Positions 34,901 to 43,040 are shown, counted from the stretch's first letter. The stretch: 64,000 bases of DNA from Planococcus sp. APC 4015 (GCA_030407505.1 JASDDH010000007.1:1-64000); one strand, 5' to 3'. Translations and numbers: made by a program. Notes: generated by a model not told the origin, from the letters alone.

Positions 34901-35170
34901 GTGGCGCTCCTGAAGAAGCACGTGGCATACGCCGACGAGCGAGAGTCGGATGCCGTGGCGACGGAGATCGACGAGGCCGTCCTCGAGTGGGTGGACATGA
35001 GGAATCGGCTCATCGCGGAAGGGAAGAAGTTGCTGTACCGATCCCGAGATCAAGAGGAACGATTGATGAGACAGTTCACTGATCCGGGGCGCGGATGGCC
35101 CGTGATGAACTCCATGCGGAACGTCGACGAGGTCGTGCGCGTGCGAGCGAACGGAGAACGTCGTGGCTGA
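31973..35170 (+). CDS. drmA: DISARM helicase DrmA
   Basis: 1065 residues; its ATG overlaps the upstream stop (ATGA). After an acidic N-terminal stretch (DDDEGVDLGAGDTDDEDLG) come the DrmA-type SF2 motifs: WFPTGGGKTEAYLGL (Lys450), VIQDELHLLSGPLG (Asp653, a DELH box), TVASTATTRAS, MSVGIDVARLGLMLVNG and YIQATSRVGRG (~885). Cysteine pairs (CPWCRHP, CPNDECPF) suggest a zinc finger between motifs Ia and II. DrmA is one of the two core proteins shared by all DISARM types and works with DrmB on invading DNA. Overlap of 8 bp with drmB. Confidence 0.93.
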   Translation: MTDAIDTPSPLITDLREGRDAVTGELRRRWLGPLGGADEILERNPVYAYLVGTLYPVEVGAAAPVTDETVEEVDGEDTGSPVDAPADDDEGVDLGAGDTDDEDLGVNITGAFGWAPQSMGMSFVHSGAVISVDLSAGTYSKVEGDDDHWLRAALSVREMVDVTASGGRDVLGGRARLSWRSRLHDGKRLTTVSLSNAAHVVAGEAKKHPDLCLFQAQMSCTDDGGLSPYPQGHVYASAEDRELAFRYRNKPAYAIGHGVAVDWSPAVRPSTVTTTVLPEVEVAAIRAKAGAGEVYSMRWLASDTLTAEQYVEALRAVVRDYRTWIETQRSEAEAVSDRFEAVAADIVARQDRAATRIEEGLALLISDPVILASFRMANTAMRWQMLRQLKTVAPDVRYGATLDSDHGAAEPRWRPFQLAFILGALASTVDDEHPDRELVDLIWFPTGGGKTEAYLGLAAVEMIRRRLVRGIRGGGLAVLTRYTMRLLTAQQFQRAATLICALELMRSDDGRLDESPDFSIGLWLGNSTTPGTYKQAEKEWKQVRSQNRPENPFQLLECPWCRHPMMPPRYTSKDGAYGIRASSHSFEFFCPNDECPFRHELPVQVVDEGLYENPPTMLVATVDKLARLAWISQGAKLFGTNGVVDSPSLVIQDELHLLSGPLGTIVGVYEAAIGALLSWKGSSPKTVASTATTRASREQVRELMSKEVESFPPSGLDSDDNYFSEPDPESPGRRYMGVMPQAHTPSWAVGQLSAEMINAPTAVGLGGAAEDAYWTLVVYHNSLRELGRTVTILRDDVPSNLVRRAKAEGAARSLGSDGVHELNGNVDSSELIALLQRLEKGPDDSQVIDALATTNIMSVGIDVARLGLMLVNGHTKTTAEYIQATSRVGRGKTPGLVVTMFRSGKPRDRSVFESFGTYHQAYYRFVEPSSVAPWSPQARRRALRAALVILVRHGANLRDNADAALFDPDSAGVKKAVALLKKHVAYADERESDAVATEIDEAVLEWVDMRNRLIAEGKKLLYRSRDQEERLMRQFTDPGRGWPVMNSMRNVDEVVRVRANGERRG

Positions 35171-36980
35171 GACCCAAGTCAAGACGGTCCGTGCGTCCGA
35201 GACAGTGTCGCCTTACGGCCCGGGAGCGATCGTGGACATCCTCGGGCAGTCGTTCATGGTGCCGACGGGGGACCGTTGGCCCAGCTCGAAGGTGCGACGT
35301 CCCGTTGAGTCGGACCGGCTGGCCGAAGCACTGGGAGTGGACGATCTCTGGGCTGCGCCCACGACGCACACCCCAGAGAACCAGAAAACCCCCGGACTTG
35401 AATTCGAGCGATTCCCCTCGTGGCTGTTCTGCCAGGTGTGCCGCCGGATGACACGATGGAGCCGGTCGCTGGAGACCGGCGGCATCCCGCTGTGTCAAGA
35501 AGACAGCTGCGACGGTCGGCTCGTGCCGATGAGATTCGTCGCGGTGTGCACGACGGCGAGCCACATCGCCGACATCCCCTGGGCGGAGTGGCTGCACCGT
35601 ACCCATGAAGGCGACTGCACTTCGAACGACCGACTTCGCTTCGAAGCGTCCGAGGGTCGGTCCGAGGGACTAAGCAGCCTTCAGGTGAGATGCGACCGAT
35701 GTGGGCACCGTCGGTCTCTCGGCGACATGCGACGCGACGTGTTCTCTGCCGAGGGCTTCACCTGCCTCGGAAAGCAACCGTGGGAACGCGACTGGGGCAC
35801 CTGCGGCAAGCCCATCGACCCGCAGCAACGCGGGGCGACGAGTCTGCACTTCGCCGACACCGTCAGCGCGATCGACATCCCCGTGGTCGAAAGCCGCGAC
35901 GACGCGGATGCTGAGAAGCTCCGGAATCACGCGTTCTGGGTCGCGCTTCGAGCAGCCGTCGATCCGGCGCAGCGAGACATGCTTGCGGACCAGATCGCAA
36001 AAGACACGGGCGTCGCAGCGGCGGCCGTTCTCGCCGCGGCCGTGCCCCCCGGGGCGCCCGACGGGGTCGACATCCGCGCGACCCGGAGCAGCCTCCAAGC
36101 GGACGAATACGAGGCCTTCGTCGCGGCCATCCAAGGAACCGCCCCGACAGCGGACTTCCTCACCCGGCCGACAAGGCTGCGCCGTGATCGCGGTGATGCC
36201 GGGGACGGCCTGGCCTCGCTGATTTCGGACATCGTCATGGTCGATCGCCTGCGCGACGTGAGAGCCGTCCTCGGATTCCGTCGGTACACGCCTGACGCCG
36301 AACTCATCTCGGCGGTGCCGTCGGCACCGCACGAACGGAAGTGGCTTCCGGCGGTGGAGGGATACGGGGAGGGGATCTTCCTGCGGTTCTCGGGAGATGC
36401 CGTGCGCGCCTGGGCTCAGCAGGGCGCGGTCCAGACACGGGGAACGACGCTGACGGCACACCAGAACGCGTCCAAGCTCGGCGCGCGTCTGCACATCACC
36501 TCTCCCGAGTACATCCTGCTCCATACGTTCTCTCATCTGCTGATGCGAGAACTGGCTTTCGGAAGCGGCTACTCCGCGGCATCCATCAGAGAGAGGATCT
36601 ACGACGAGTCCGACGGGGATTACGGCCTCTTCCTCTACACCACGTCGTCGGACGTGGAAGGCACACTCGGGGGTCTCGTGCGTCAAGGAGAGCCGGATCT
36701 GCTTGTGGCGTCGATCATCCGAGCCCTCGAACAGGCGGCATGGTGCCCCAACGATCCGGTCTGTATCGAATCTGAAGCACAGAGCATCGACGGGCTGAAC
36801 CTCGCTGCGTGCCATGCCTGTTGCCTGTCACCGGAGACCTCCTGCGAATCGCAGAACCTGATGCTCGACCGATCGCTGATCGTCGGCAGCGACGAGGTGC
36901 GCGGATTCTTCGGGCCGGTGCTCGATGCGATCCTCGGTCAACGGGTGGATCCTCGCGGCCGAGAGGGGAGTGGATCATGA
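35163..36980 (+). CDS. drmB: DISARM DUF1998-containing protein DrmB
   Basis: 605 residues, GTG start within the end of drmA. The N-terminus VRASETVSPYGPGAIVDILG is the usual DrmB opening. Multiple cysteine pairs follow (CQVCRR, CQEDSC, CDRCGHRRSL, CLGKQPWERDWGTC), and the C-terminal DUF1998 domain has LLHTFSHLLMRELAFGSGYS, YTTSSDVEGTLGGLV, and the cysteine cluster WCPNDPVC / ACHACCLSPETSCE. DrmB binds DrmA, and the pair is the DISARM core. Directly coupled to the next gene through ATGA. Confidence 0.93.
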   Translation: MAETQVKTVRASETVSPYGPGAIVDILGQSFMVPTGDRWPSSKVRRPVESDRLAEALGVDDLWAAPTTHTPENQKTPGLEFERFPSWLFCQVCRRMTRWSRSLETGGIPLCQEDSCDGRLVPMRFVAVCTTASHIADIPWAEWLHRTHEGDCTSNDRLRFEASEGRSEGLSSLQVRCDRCGHRRSLGDMRRDVFSAEGFTCLGKQPWERDWGTCGKPIDPQQRGATSLHFADTVSAIDIPVVESRDDADAEKLRNHAFWVALRAAVDPAQRDMLADQIAKDTGVAAAAVLAAAVPPGAPDGVDIRATRSSLQADEYEAFVAAIQGTAPTADFLTRPTRLRRDRGDAGDGLASLISDIVMVDRLRDVRAVLGFRRYTPDAELISAVPSAPHERKWLPAVEGYGEGIFLRFSGDAVRAWAQQGAVQTRGTTLTAHQNASKLGARLHITSPEYILLHTFSHLLMRELAFGSGYSAASIRERIYDESDGDYGLFLYTTSSDVEGTLGGLVRQGEPDLLVASIIRALEQAAWCPNDPVCIESEAQSIDGLNLAACHACCLSPETSCESQNLMLDRSLIVGSDEVRGFFGPVLDAILGQRVDPRGREGSGS

Positions 36981-38773
36981 CGGACCAGCCGATTCTGTTG
37001 TTCTTGCACGGAGTAGGTGACGGTGACCCGGGCAACAAGTGGAGGAGTCGGCTCGAGCTGACCCTCATCGACCTCGGATACGCGGATCTGACAGCGGTGA
37101 AGGTGATCGCACCGAGGTATGCCCACGCGCTGAAGGGATGGGATGAGAGGGTTCCGCTCGCGCCCTTCACATCCAAGCAGCCCAGCCGAGAGGCCGCGCG
37201 ACAGAATCGTCGCGAGTTCGAACGCCGGATCGGTGCTCTGGAGTATCGGCTCGGGCGTCACGACAAGGGGAACGGATTGCCCGGCTTCGACGCTGCGGTG
37301 AATGTGGCCGTCGCTTTCCCCGTATTCAAACAGGCGCGCAACTACCTCGGTGATCCCGAGATCCGCGCGCAGGTGCTGCACCGGATTCTCGACAGCCTTC
37401 CGGATGCCGGTCGAGTCGTGATCGTGGGGCACAGCCTCGGGTCGGTCATCGCAGCCGATCTGGTCCGTCGGCTCCCGCGCGGACTCGAGGTGGTCGGGAT
37501 GGTGACCATCGGAAGCCCGCTTGCCCACGCCGGCTTCAATCTGGACAAGTTGAGAGATTCGATGAGCGAGCCGCCGGTGAACCTCAGCTGGTGGGTGAAC
37601 TTCTGGAACGTCCCGGATATGGTGGCGGCTCACAGAGGTGTGTCATCGGTTTTTCCCTGGATGGTCGACTTCCGAATCGACACGAAGGTGATGATCTCCA
37701 AGCAGGCCCACGCAGCGACGGAGTATCTGGGACAGGCTTCTGTGGGGGAGGCCATCGGCTACGCACTGTTCGGGTCGCGTTCCAAAGAGATCGCGATCGC
37801 CGAATCGGGAGCCGACATCCCGCTCGATGCCACAGAACTACTCGCTCTTCTGGCGTTGCGCTACGCACACCTCATCGCGTCCACGCTGGAAGGTGACAAG
37901 GGGGACCGATTCGCCGGCGCGCTGCGGGCGGTGCAAGCGGCGGCGATCGAAGAGATAGCACTCCGCAACACGGGGGAGGGTCGCGCGATCCCATCCGCAG
38001 TGGCGCGTCTCGCGTTCGACATGTCTGACCCGGACGCCGCGATACCGGTCCCGACACCCGGTGAGCACATCCCCAAAGAGGACGCTGTGCCGGTGATGAC
38101 GATCCTTGCCGGCGAGAATCTCATCCGGCCGTTCGAGGTGTCGATCGCCGACGACAAGCGGCGAGATGCGATGAAGGAGCTCACCGCAGAAATGGGGTTG
38201 GGTAGTCAGTTCGGCGCCGATGTGTTCGCCTCTGCAGAAGCAGCGCGGGCGGCGCTCAGCGACGGCGGAGTCAACTGGGTCAAATGGGGTGCGCTGGGAG
38301 CAGGAGCGGTCGCAATCGTGGTGGCGACCGGTGGTCTCGCTTTGGCAGCCGCGCCGGGTCTGGTCGGCGCCGCGGTCCTCACGAGCGCGTTGGCGAGCTT
38401 CGGGCCCGGCGGCATGATCGGTGGTCTGCTCACGGCCGGCACCCTGGTCACTGCAGGCGGCGGCGGGATCGCATTCGGACTCGCCAGTCCGGCAACCAGC
38501 GCCGAGACCTTGGAGGCGATCATCGAACGTCGACTCGCCGCGGCGATTCTGCGGCAGCAGCAGGGGTTGGAGTCTGACCCGGCAGTGTGGCAGATCCTCA
38601 CGGAGGCCGAGATCGAAGTGAGGCGGGAGCATGAGCGTCTCGACGAATTCTCCGACGAGTCCGCGCCGGGTCTCAAGCTCGTGAAGCGGAAGATCACCAC
38701 CATCGAGCGCGCGCTCAGATATCTGCGGGAGAACGGGCTGGAACCTGGGGCGGGGGAGGCCCCGATCGCGTGA
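36977..38773 (+). CDS. Alpha/beta-hydrolase (lipase-like) with hydrophobic C-terminal region, putative effector
   Basis: 598 residues; the ATG overlaps the drmB stop, with GAGGGGAG upstream. The N-terminus FLHGVGDGDPGNKW is an oxyanion-loop type HG motif and VVIVGHSLGSVIAADLV holds the nucleophile elbow (Ser153), as in serine lipases/esterases of the PGAP1/DUF676 type. Residues ~433-505 are two or three glycine/alanine-rich hydrophobic segments (WGALGAGAVAIVVATGG; LAAAPGLVGAAVLTSAL) that could insert in a membrane. It occupies the position of drmC in DISARM, which is absent. A membrane-lipid-cleaving, cell-suicide role is inference. Confidence 0.78.
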   Translation: MTDQPILLFLHGVGDGDPGNKWRSRLELTLIDLGYADLTAVKVIAPRYAHALKGWDERVPLAPFTSKQPSREAARQNRREFERRIGALEYRLGRHDKGNGLPGFDAAVNVAVAFPVFKQARNYLGDPEIRAQVLHRILDSLPDAGRVVIVGHSLGSVIAADLVRRLPRGLEVVGMVTIGSPLAHAGFNLDKLRDSMSEPPVNLSWWVNFWNVPDMVAAHRGVSSVFPWMVDFRIDTKVMISKQAHAATEYLGQASVGEAIGYALFGSRSKEIAIAESGADIPLDATELLALLALRYAHLIASTLEGDKGDRFAGALRAVQAAAIEEIALRNTGEGRAIPSAVARLAFDMSDPDAAIPVPTPGEHIPKEDAVPVMTILAGENLIRPFEVSIADDKRRDAMKELTAEMGLGSQFGADVFASAEAARAALSDGGVNWVKWGALGAGAVAIVVATGGLALAAAPGLVGAAVLTSALASFGPGGMIGGLLTAGTLVTAGGGGIAFGLASPATSAETLEAIIERRLAAAILRQQQGLESDPAVWQILTEAEIEVRREHERLDEFSDESAPGLKLVKRKITTIERALRYLRENGLEPGAGEAPIA

Positions 38774-38870
38774 GATCCTGTCCGCTCGCCGGGGTCGGAA
38801 TCGCTGACGGTCAGACGCGCGAGATTTTCGACAGTGCGACGGAATGTCGATTCGGCGGCGTTTCTTTCAC

Positions 38871-39926
38871 TCAAGCGGGATACTTCGTACGCAATCGGGC
38901 GTCGTCGCTCGAGTCCCAGCTCCTATCGCTGACCCGAGTAGCCAGATCGATCGCGAGGCGATCCATCGTCCAGCCCAGCTCGAGTCGGTTGACCAAGTCT
39001 TGTGGCAGCGCCTCGTAGCCGCGCAGGGCTCCGAGAAAAGCAAGGGCGATCGCAGCCACTGACCGCTGGTCGGGCGCTGCTGCGCTGAGTTCGAGCGCTT
39101 GCCGCGCGTCGTCTGCCTCTGAACAAGACATGGCGACGTAGATCGCCGCTCGCAGCGATGAGAGCGCTGAGTCGTCGGGCGCCAGTCGCCTGATCACAGT
39201 TCCGTCGCCTGGATGGCCGGCTCCCGCCTCGATCGTGTCGATGATCAGCTTCACGTCGAATCCGGTGAGTGGCGACGTTCCGCCCAGATATGCGAGTCCG
39301 TCTCTGCAGGACTCCATGACTGTCCTCAGCGGTTCTGTGGCCCGGAGGCAGTGCGCGAGGATGAGGGTCGATACGGCAGCCCCACCGACGGCTTCTGGGT
39401 GAGTGTGGGTGCGACTCGCGAGGAGTCCTGCGTAGACCGCGACCTTATCCGGACCGCTCGTGACGAAGTCGTCGGCCCCGGCCAGAATCGCGTAGGGCAG
39501 CCCTTTCACGATGGCCCGCGAGCTTGGTTGCTGTGAGGGCAGACCAGTCGTGACGACGCTGAGCATCGACGGCGAGGAGCCGCGAACCGCACGCGTTCCG
39601 AGTTCGTCCAGAAGCCAGCCGCGCGCGGGCGACCCTTCGACTGTCGCGACGGGGTTCCACAGGTCGCTGGTCGGGTGAGCGCCGCGAAGCAGCGCCCACC
39701 GCTGATATGCGTGCTGGACCTCACAACTTTGAGCTGTGATCGCCCAGCCCTCGGCGACGAACTCGCGAAGCAAGCCCTCGATGGTCCACGCGGCGAGTTC
39801 TGTCGCGGCGCCCGCGTGAAGGACTCGTACTCGAGGATCGTTGACTCCAGACCCCGCCGCCGCGTCTCCGAGTGAGAGCCCGAGCACGAGTCCTCGGGAT
39901 TTGCTGAGCCACCGCGTGCTGCTCAT
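38871..39926 (-). CDS. ADP-ribosylglycohydrolase-like protein, catalytic acids degenerate
   Basis: 351 residues; the ATG overlaps the upstream stop (ATGA). The opening GLVLGLSLGDAAAGSG is the ARH/DraG signature, and the all-helical layout fits the family. The two metal-binding aspartate motifs are not intact: where the family has a TDDT-type motif this protein reads HAGAATELAAW, and the late DxDT-type motif is replaced by PDQRSVAAIALAFLGALRG. Dinuclear-metal hydrolysis of ADP-ribose linkages is therefore unlikely; binding of ADP-ribose or a structural role is possible. Third gene of a minus-strand cassette lying between the DISARM-like operons and RADAR. Confidence 0.75.
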   Translation of the reverse strand: MSSTRWLSKSRGLVLGLSLGDAAAGSGVNDPRVRVLHAGAATELAAWTIEGLLREFVAEGWAITAQSCEVQHAYQRWALLRGAHPTSDLWNPVATVEGSPARGWLLDELGTRAVRGSSPSMLSVVTTGLPSQQPSSRAIVKGLPYAILAGADDFVTSGPDKVAVYAGLLASRTHTHPEAVGGAAVSTLILAHCLRATEPLRTVMESCRDGLAYLGGTSPLTGFDVKLIIDTIEAGAGHPGDGTVIRRLAPDDSALSSLRAAIYVAMSCSEADDARQALELSAAAPDQRSVAAIALAFLGALRGYEALPQDLVNRLELGWTMDRLAIDLATRVSDRSWDSSDDARLRTKYPA

Positions 39927-41134
39927 GCGGGCCTGCGGTGATCGATGTAGCGCGCGACATCGCCCCAGTCACGAAAGCCGTCCGTTCCCAGCTGGACGAT
40001 CTGGGTCCGTGAGCGCTCCACGCGTGAGCCACCGGCGCTAGTGATGTACACATCGCAATCTTCGCCGGCGAAGGGCCTGTCCACCATCAGCCGCCCGCCC
40101 GTGAAGAAGTATCCGACGAAGGGCTCGGTCGCCGCGAGTCGAAGTAGATCACTCATATGCCTCGCTACGTCACTGATGTGGAGCGTCCATTCGACGCCGC
40201 CGGCGATCGAGTGAGGCAGACCTGTCGCCCACCAGTCCGAGCCGAACGCGCAGGCGAATTCGCGGCCGACGTTCGCCAACAATTCGGATTGATCCAGATC
40301 AGATCCTCGTGCCATCCCGGCTCGAATCGTCGCCAGGTCCGCATCCGTGAATATGGCGGCGAAGTCGATGTACACCCGGAGCTTGGTCGGGTGGGTTCCG
40401 GCGCTGAGGCGGTCCTCGCCGAGGGCCGGATGCGGCGTGAGAGCCTCGGTGGAATCGTCCGCGAGCGTACGCTGACCGACGTCTTGATGGCCCATGTGGC
40501 CGTCAGCGACGTCGAGGTCCGCGTCCGTGGCCACCGCAGCGTGCGCGTGGCCGGATTCATCGATGATCACGGCCGGCACACCGCGGTAGGACAGCAACCA
40601 CATCGGTTCGTGCCAATACTCCTGCCGCGCCGCGAGTTCTCCCTCCAGGAACTGTCCTCCGAGCATCGTGAGGTATGAGTCGACCGCCTCATCGATCGTG
40701 GGAAACGACTCCCTCAACGCATAGATGCTCGGCGCACCGGAGGTGCCCTCGATGAAGCGCGCCGGCTGGGCCGTCCAAGTCGGATCGATGTTGACCAACG
40801 CGCTCAGAAGTCGGTAGGCGGCAACTTTCGGAGTGGTCTCCGAAGCGTCGTCGGCGGGGCCCCACTCGGCGACCCAATTCACAGGTGAATCGGCGCTGGT
40901 GACATCGCCCCAGGCGAGGGGGATCACGCCTGTGGCGCCGACGAACGTCGGTCCGTCGGGGCTGTCGAAATGGAGTGCGGGCCCGTTGACACCATCGTGG
41001 ACGACGATGTGCCAGTCTCGCCCAGGATGCGCGATCCAGCTGATGGTCAACCACGGCCGCTTCTGCAGCAGAGCCACTGCAGACGACCATCCAAGCCCGA
41101 GCTGCTGATGGTCGAGTGCGCTTGTTTCTTCCAT
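39923..41134 (-). CDS. Hypothetical protein, middle gene of cassette
   Basis: 403 residues from the ATG giving MEETSALDHQQLGLGWSSAV; the frame upstream of it is arginine-rich and unlikely to be coded. No recognised family. Ordered segments include WLTISWIAHPGRDWHIVVHD, AYRLLSALVNIDPTW, LYVYIDF-like strands (LRVYIDFAAIFTDADLATI) and a C-terminal FVGYFFTGGRLMVDRPFAGE. No signal, transmembrane helix or nucleotide-binding motif. Translationally coupled to the ADP-ribosylglycohydrolase-like gene, so the two products probably act together. Confidence 0.7.
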   Translation of the reverse strand: MEETSALDHQQLGLGWSSAVALLQKRPWLTISWIAHPGRDWHIVVHDGVNGPALHFDSPDGPTFVGATGVIPLAWGDVTSADSPVNWVAEWGPADDASETTPKVAAYRLLSALVNIDPTWTAQPARFIEGTSGAPSIYALRESFPTIDEAVDSYLTMLGGQFLEGELAARQEYWHEPMWLLSYRGVPAVIIDESGHAHAAVATDADLDVADGHMGHQDVGQRTLADDSTEALTPHPALGEDRLSAGTHPTKLRVYIDFAAIFTDADLATIRAGMARGSDLDQSELLANVGREFACAFGSDWWATGLPHSIAGGVEWTLHISDVARHMSDLLRLAATEPFVGYFFTGGRLMVDRPFAGEDCDVYITSAGGSRVERSRTQIVQLGTDGFRDWGDVARYIDHRRPA

Positions 41135-41208
41135 GGCCTGCCCGCTCTTCTCATGCGCGCTTGCGCGCGGCTGCAGCGTCAACTTACCGAACACCGTGCA
41201 AGTGGGTC

Positions 41209-41226
41209 TCCTGCGACGTCGCAGGA
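41209..41226. promoter_or_regulatory. 18-bp perfect palindrome upstream of the two-gene unit
   Basis: TCCTGCGACGTCGCAGGA is its own reverse complement. It lies in the 171-bp gap between the ATL-like gene end (41306) and the next start (41134), so it could be a dimeric repressor operator for the downstream pair or part of a terminator. No adjacent regulator gene identifies a binder. Confidence 0.5.
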
Positions 41227-41305
41227 CCCGGATCGCCACCTTGGCGGCTGGGGCGAAGTGCCGAAGACCTACCAGGCCGATGGGCTTCTTCGACGTCGAG
41301 GACCC

Positions 41306-42817
41306 TCAACCGCGCGCTTCGAGCCGCCTGGCGGCCTGTGCGGGCGTGAGTCGGTAGTGACCCTCGGCCGCGTACCCGCGGCCGAGGTGTGGACCCCACG
41401 CAAAGCTCAACATCCATGGCTGCCCATCGAAGTGAGACTTCAGCTGCCGCGTGAGCGACGAGAACGCGCCTCTGACTCGAGGACGCTCGACGCCCGTGAG
41501 CCCTGCAAGCTCGGTGGTCGACGACCATGAGTCGGGACGCGCCGCGAGGGCGTCCAGAATCTTGCCGATCGTCGCGCTCGTCGTCGTGTCCATGCCGGCG
41601 AATCGGCGGAGATCCTCGACGCTCCACAGCTCGCCGCCCGCATCCGGATCTCGGTCGGGACGATCGGTGCCGATCACGAAGCCGAGTGCATGGAGGTGGC
41701 GCCGGGCTTCCGGTGAGTTGAAGCGGGAGGGGTCGATGTCCAGGGCGATTGAGAACGCCTGTTTCACGGGCCACCGCGAGCCGTCGACATTCGCCCAGTA
41801 CGTGACGATCTGCGCCGGTGAATGGCCCTGCAGAGACTCGACGACGCGCGTGCGCGAGAGTTCCCGGCTCGCGCCGTCGAGGCTGAACTTGATCGCCTCG
41901 GCCGGCGCCCCGAACACGGCGAGCCGGTCGTACTCACCGACTACACCCGTGAACCACTCCAGTGCCTCGATGACTCGGGTGCGGTCGACGAGATCTGCCA
42001 ACACTTCGATCGAGAAGGACGGGCGGCTCTCGAGTTTCGATTCCGGCAGGTCGACGTCACGCGCGCGGTTGAGTCGTTTGCGCAGTTCCTCGCGCAACTC
42101 GCGCTCGTCGAAGGGTGGTCGGTTCGCCAGCCATTGGAAGACGACCTCGACGCTGCCGTTGCTGTAGATGACGAGGGGCCAGATATGAAGTGCCGACCCC
42201 GGCTCGCGCACGTGTAGGAACGCCCCCACGTCGGCAGAACTGCCGAACGTGACGTAGCCGCCAAGCGACCGCCAAGCCGCGAACACCTCGATCACGCCGT
42301 GGATGGTGGATGCGGCGAAGCGCGAAGCCAGTTGCGCGAGGTAGGCGCTCTCGCTTTCCTCGGACTCGTTCGCGGCTGCGGAGTCGGCCTCGTCGCCCTC
42401 AAGGACGACGCCGACAAGACCCGCGAGGTCGTGCGCCGAGAGCTTCTGCGAAGCACCCGCTCGGCCATCGCTGTCGAAGGCGACGCCTTCTTCGGTGAGA
42501 AGCTCGTGGGGCTCACGCCCCGCGTGTTCGCTTCCTTCGACCCAGCGGAACCCAGGTGATACGGTGCCGGCCGCCTGCAGCACCCGCCAGGCATTCGGAA
42601 CCTCGGCTTTGCTGAGATAGACGCCGAGCGGCACCGGGTGCGTGCCCGCCACAGTGGCGACGTTGCCGTACGTCGTCCATGAGCCGCGCGGGATCGCCTC
42701 CACGGCCGCGCTAGCGACTTTCCACGCGATGCCCGACTCGATCGTCTCAGCATCGGGCAGCGGAGCGTGGCTCAAGCTCCGACGCGGCGATCGGACCGTC
42801 GTAGACAAGGCAGGCAT
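41306..42817 (-). CDS. Alkyltransferase-like (MGMT-fold) protein with C-terminal winged-helix-like part
   Basis: 503 residues from ATG 42817, which has GGAG 7 nt upstream; GTG 42835 is possible. Residues ~20-95 resemble the C-terminal DNA-binding domain of O6-alkylguanine alkyltransferase (AIPRGSWTTYGNVATVAG, VPNAWRVLQAAGTVSPGFRW). The PCHR motif with the alkyl-accepting cysteine is absent, as in Atl1-type proteins, which flip damaged bases without repairing them. The middle (SRFAASTIHGVIEVFAAWRS) is unrecognised. The C-terminus (ELAGLTGVERPRVRGAFSSL, LTPAQAARRLEARG) looks like a winged helix. The function in the island is unknown; a base-modification sensor is conceivable. Confidence 0.72.
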   Translation of the reverse strand: MPALSTTVRSPRRSLSHAPLPDAETIESGIAWKVASAAVEAIPRGSWTTYGNVATVAGTHPVPLGVYLSKAEVPNAWRVLQAAGTVSPGFRWVEGSEHAGREPHELLTEEGVAFDSDGRAGASQKLSAHDLAGLVGVVLEGDEADSAAANESEESESAYLAQLASRFAASTIHGVIEVFAAWRSLGGYVTFGSSADVGAFLHVREPGSALHIWPLVIYSNGSVEVVFQWLANRPPFDERELREELRKRLNRARDVDLPESKLESRPSFSIEVLADLVDRTRVIEALEWFTGVVGEYDRLAVFGAPAEAIKFSLDGASRELSRTRVVESLQGHSPAQIVTYWANVDGSRWPVKQAFSIALDIDPSRFNSPEARRHLHALGFVIGTDRPDRDPDAGGELWSVEDLRRFAGMDTTTSATIGKILDALAARPDSWSSTTELAGLTGVERPRVRGAFSSLTRQLKSHFDGQPWMLSFAWGPHLGRGYAAEGHYRLTPAQAARRLEARG

Positions 42818-43028
42818 GGTCGAGCTCCGGACCACGGCTGCGCTCGTCGATCTCGCGCTCCGAGAGCAGTTGGGCGTTCCGATAGTGTGCGACTCGTTCC
42901 AGGCGCTTCAGGTCGGGCATGCGGAAGAAATGGCATCCGCTGTGCGCTTTTCGGCAGCACTCGCCGAACTCGACACGGTGCACCGGGTAAGCGACCCGAG
43001 AGCGACGGCTGCCGGATGATTTTGGCCC

Positions 43029-43034
43029 TATCAT
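43029..43034 (+). promoter_or_regulatory. Candidate -10 hexamer TATCAT of the RADAR operon
   Basis: TATCAT ends 6 nt before the GTG at 43041 with no Shine-Dalgarno sequence between, so the operon mRNA is probably leaderless. No good -35 box is seen. Confidence 0.42.
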
Positions 43035-43040
43035 GACCTC

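Noticed and set aside
42747..43034. Small ORFs on both strands between the ATL-like gene and the RADAR operon
   Set aside because: The 95-aa minus ORF and the 125-aa plus ORF overlap the N-terminus of the ATL-like gene and each other; neither has a clear start signal.
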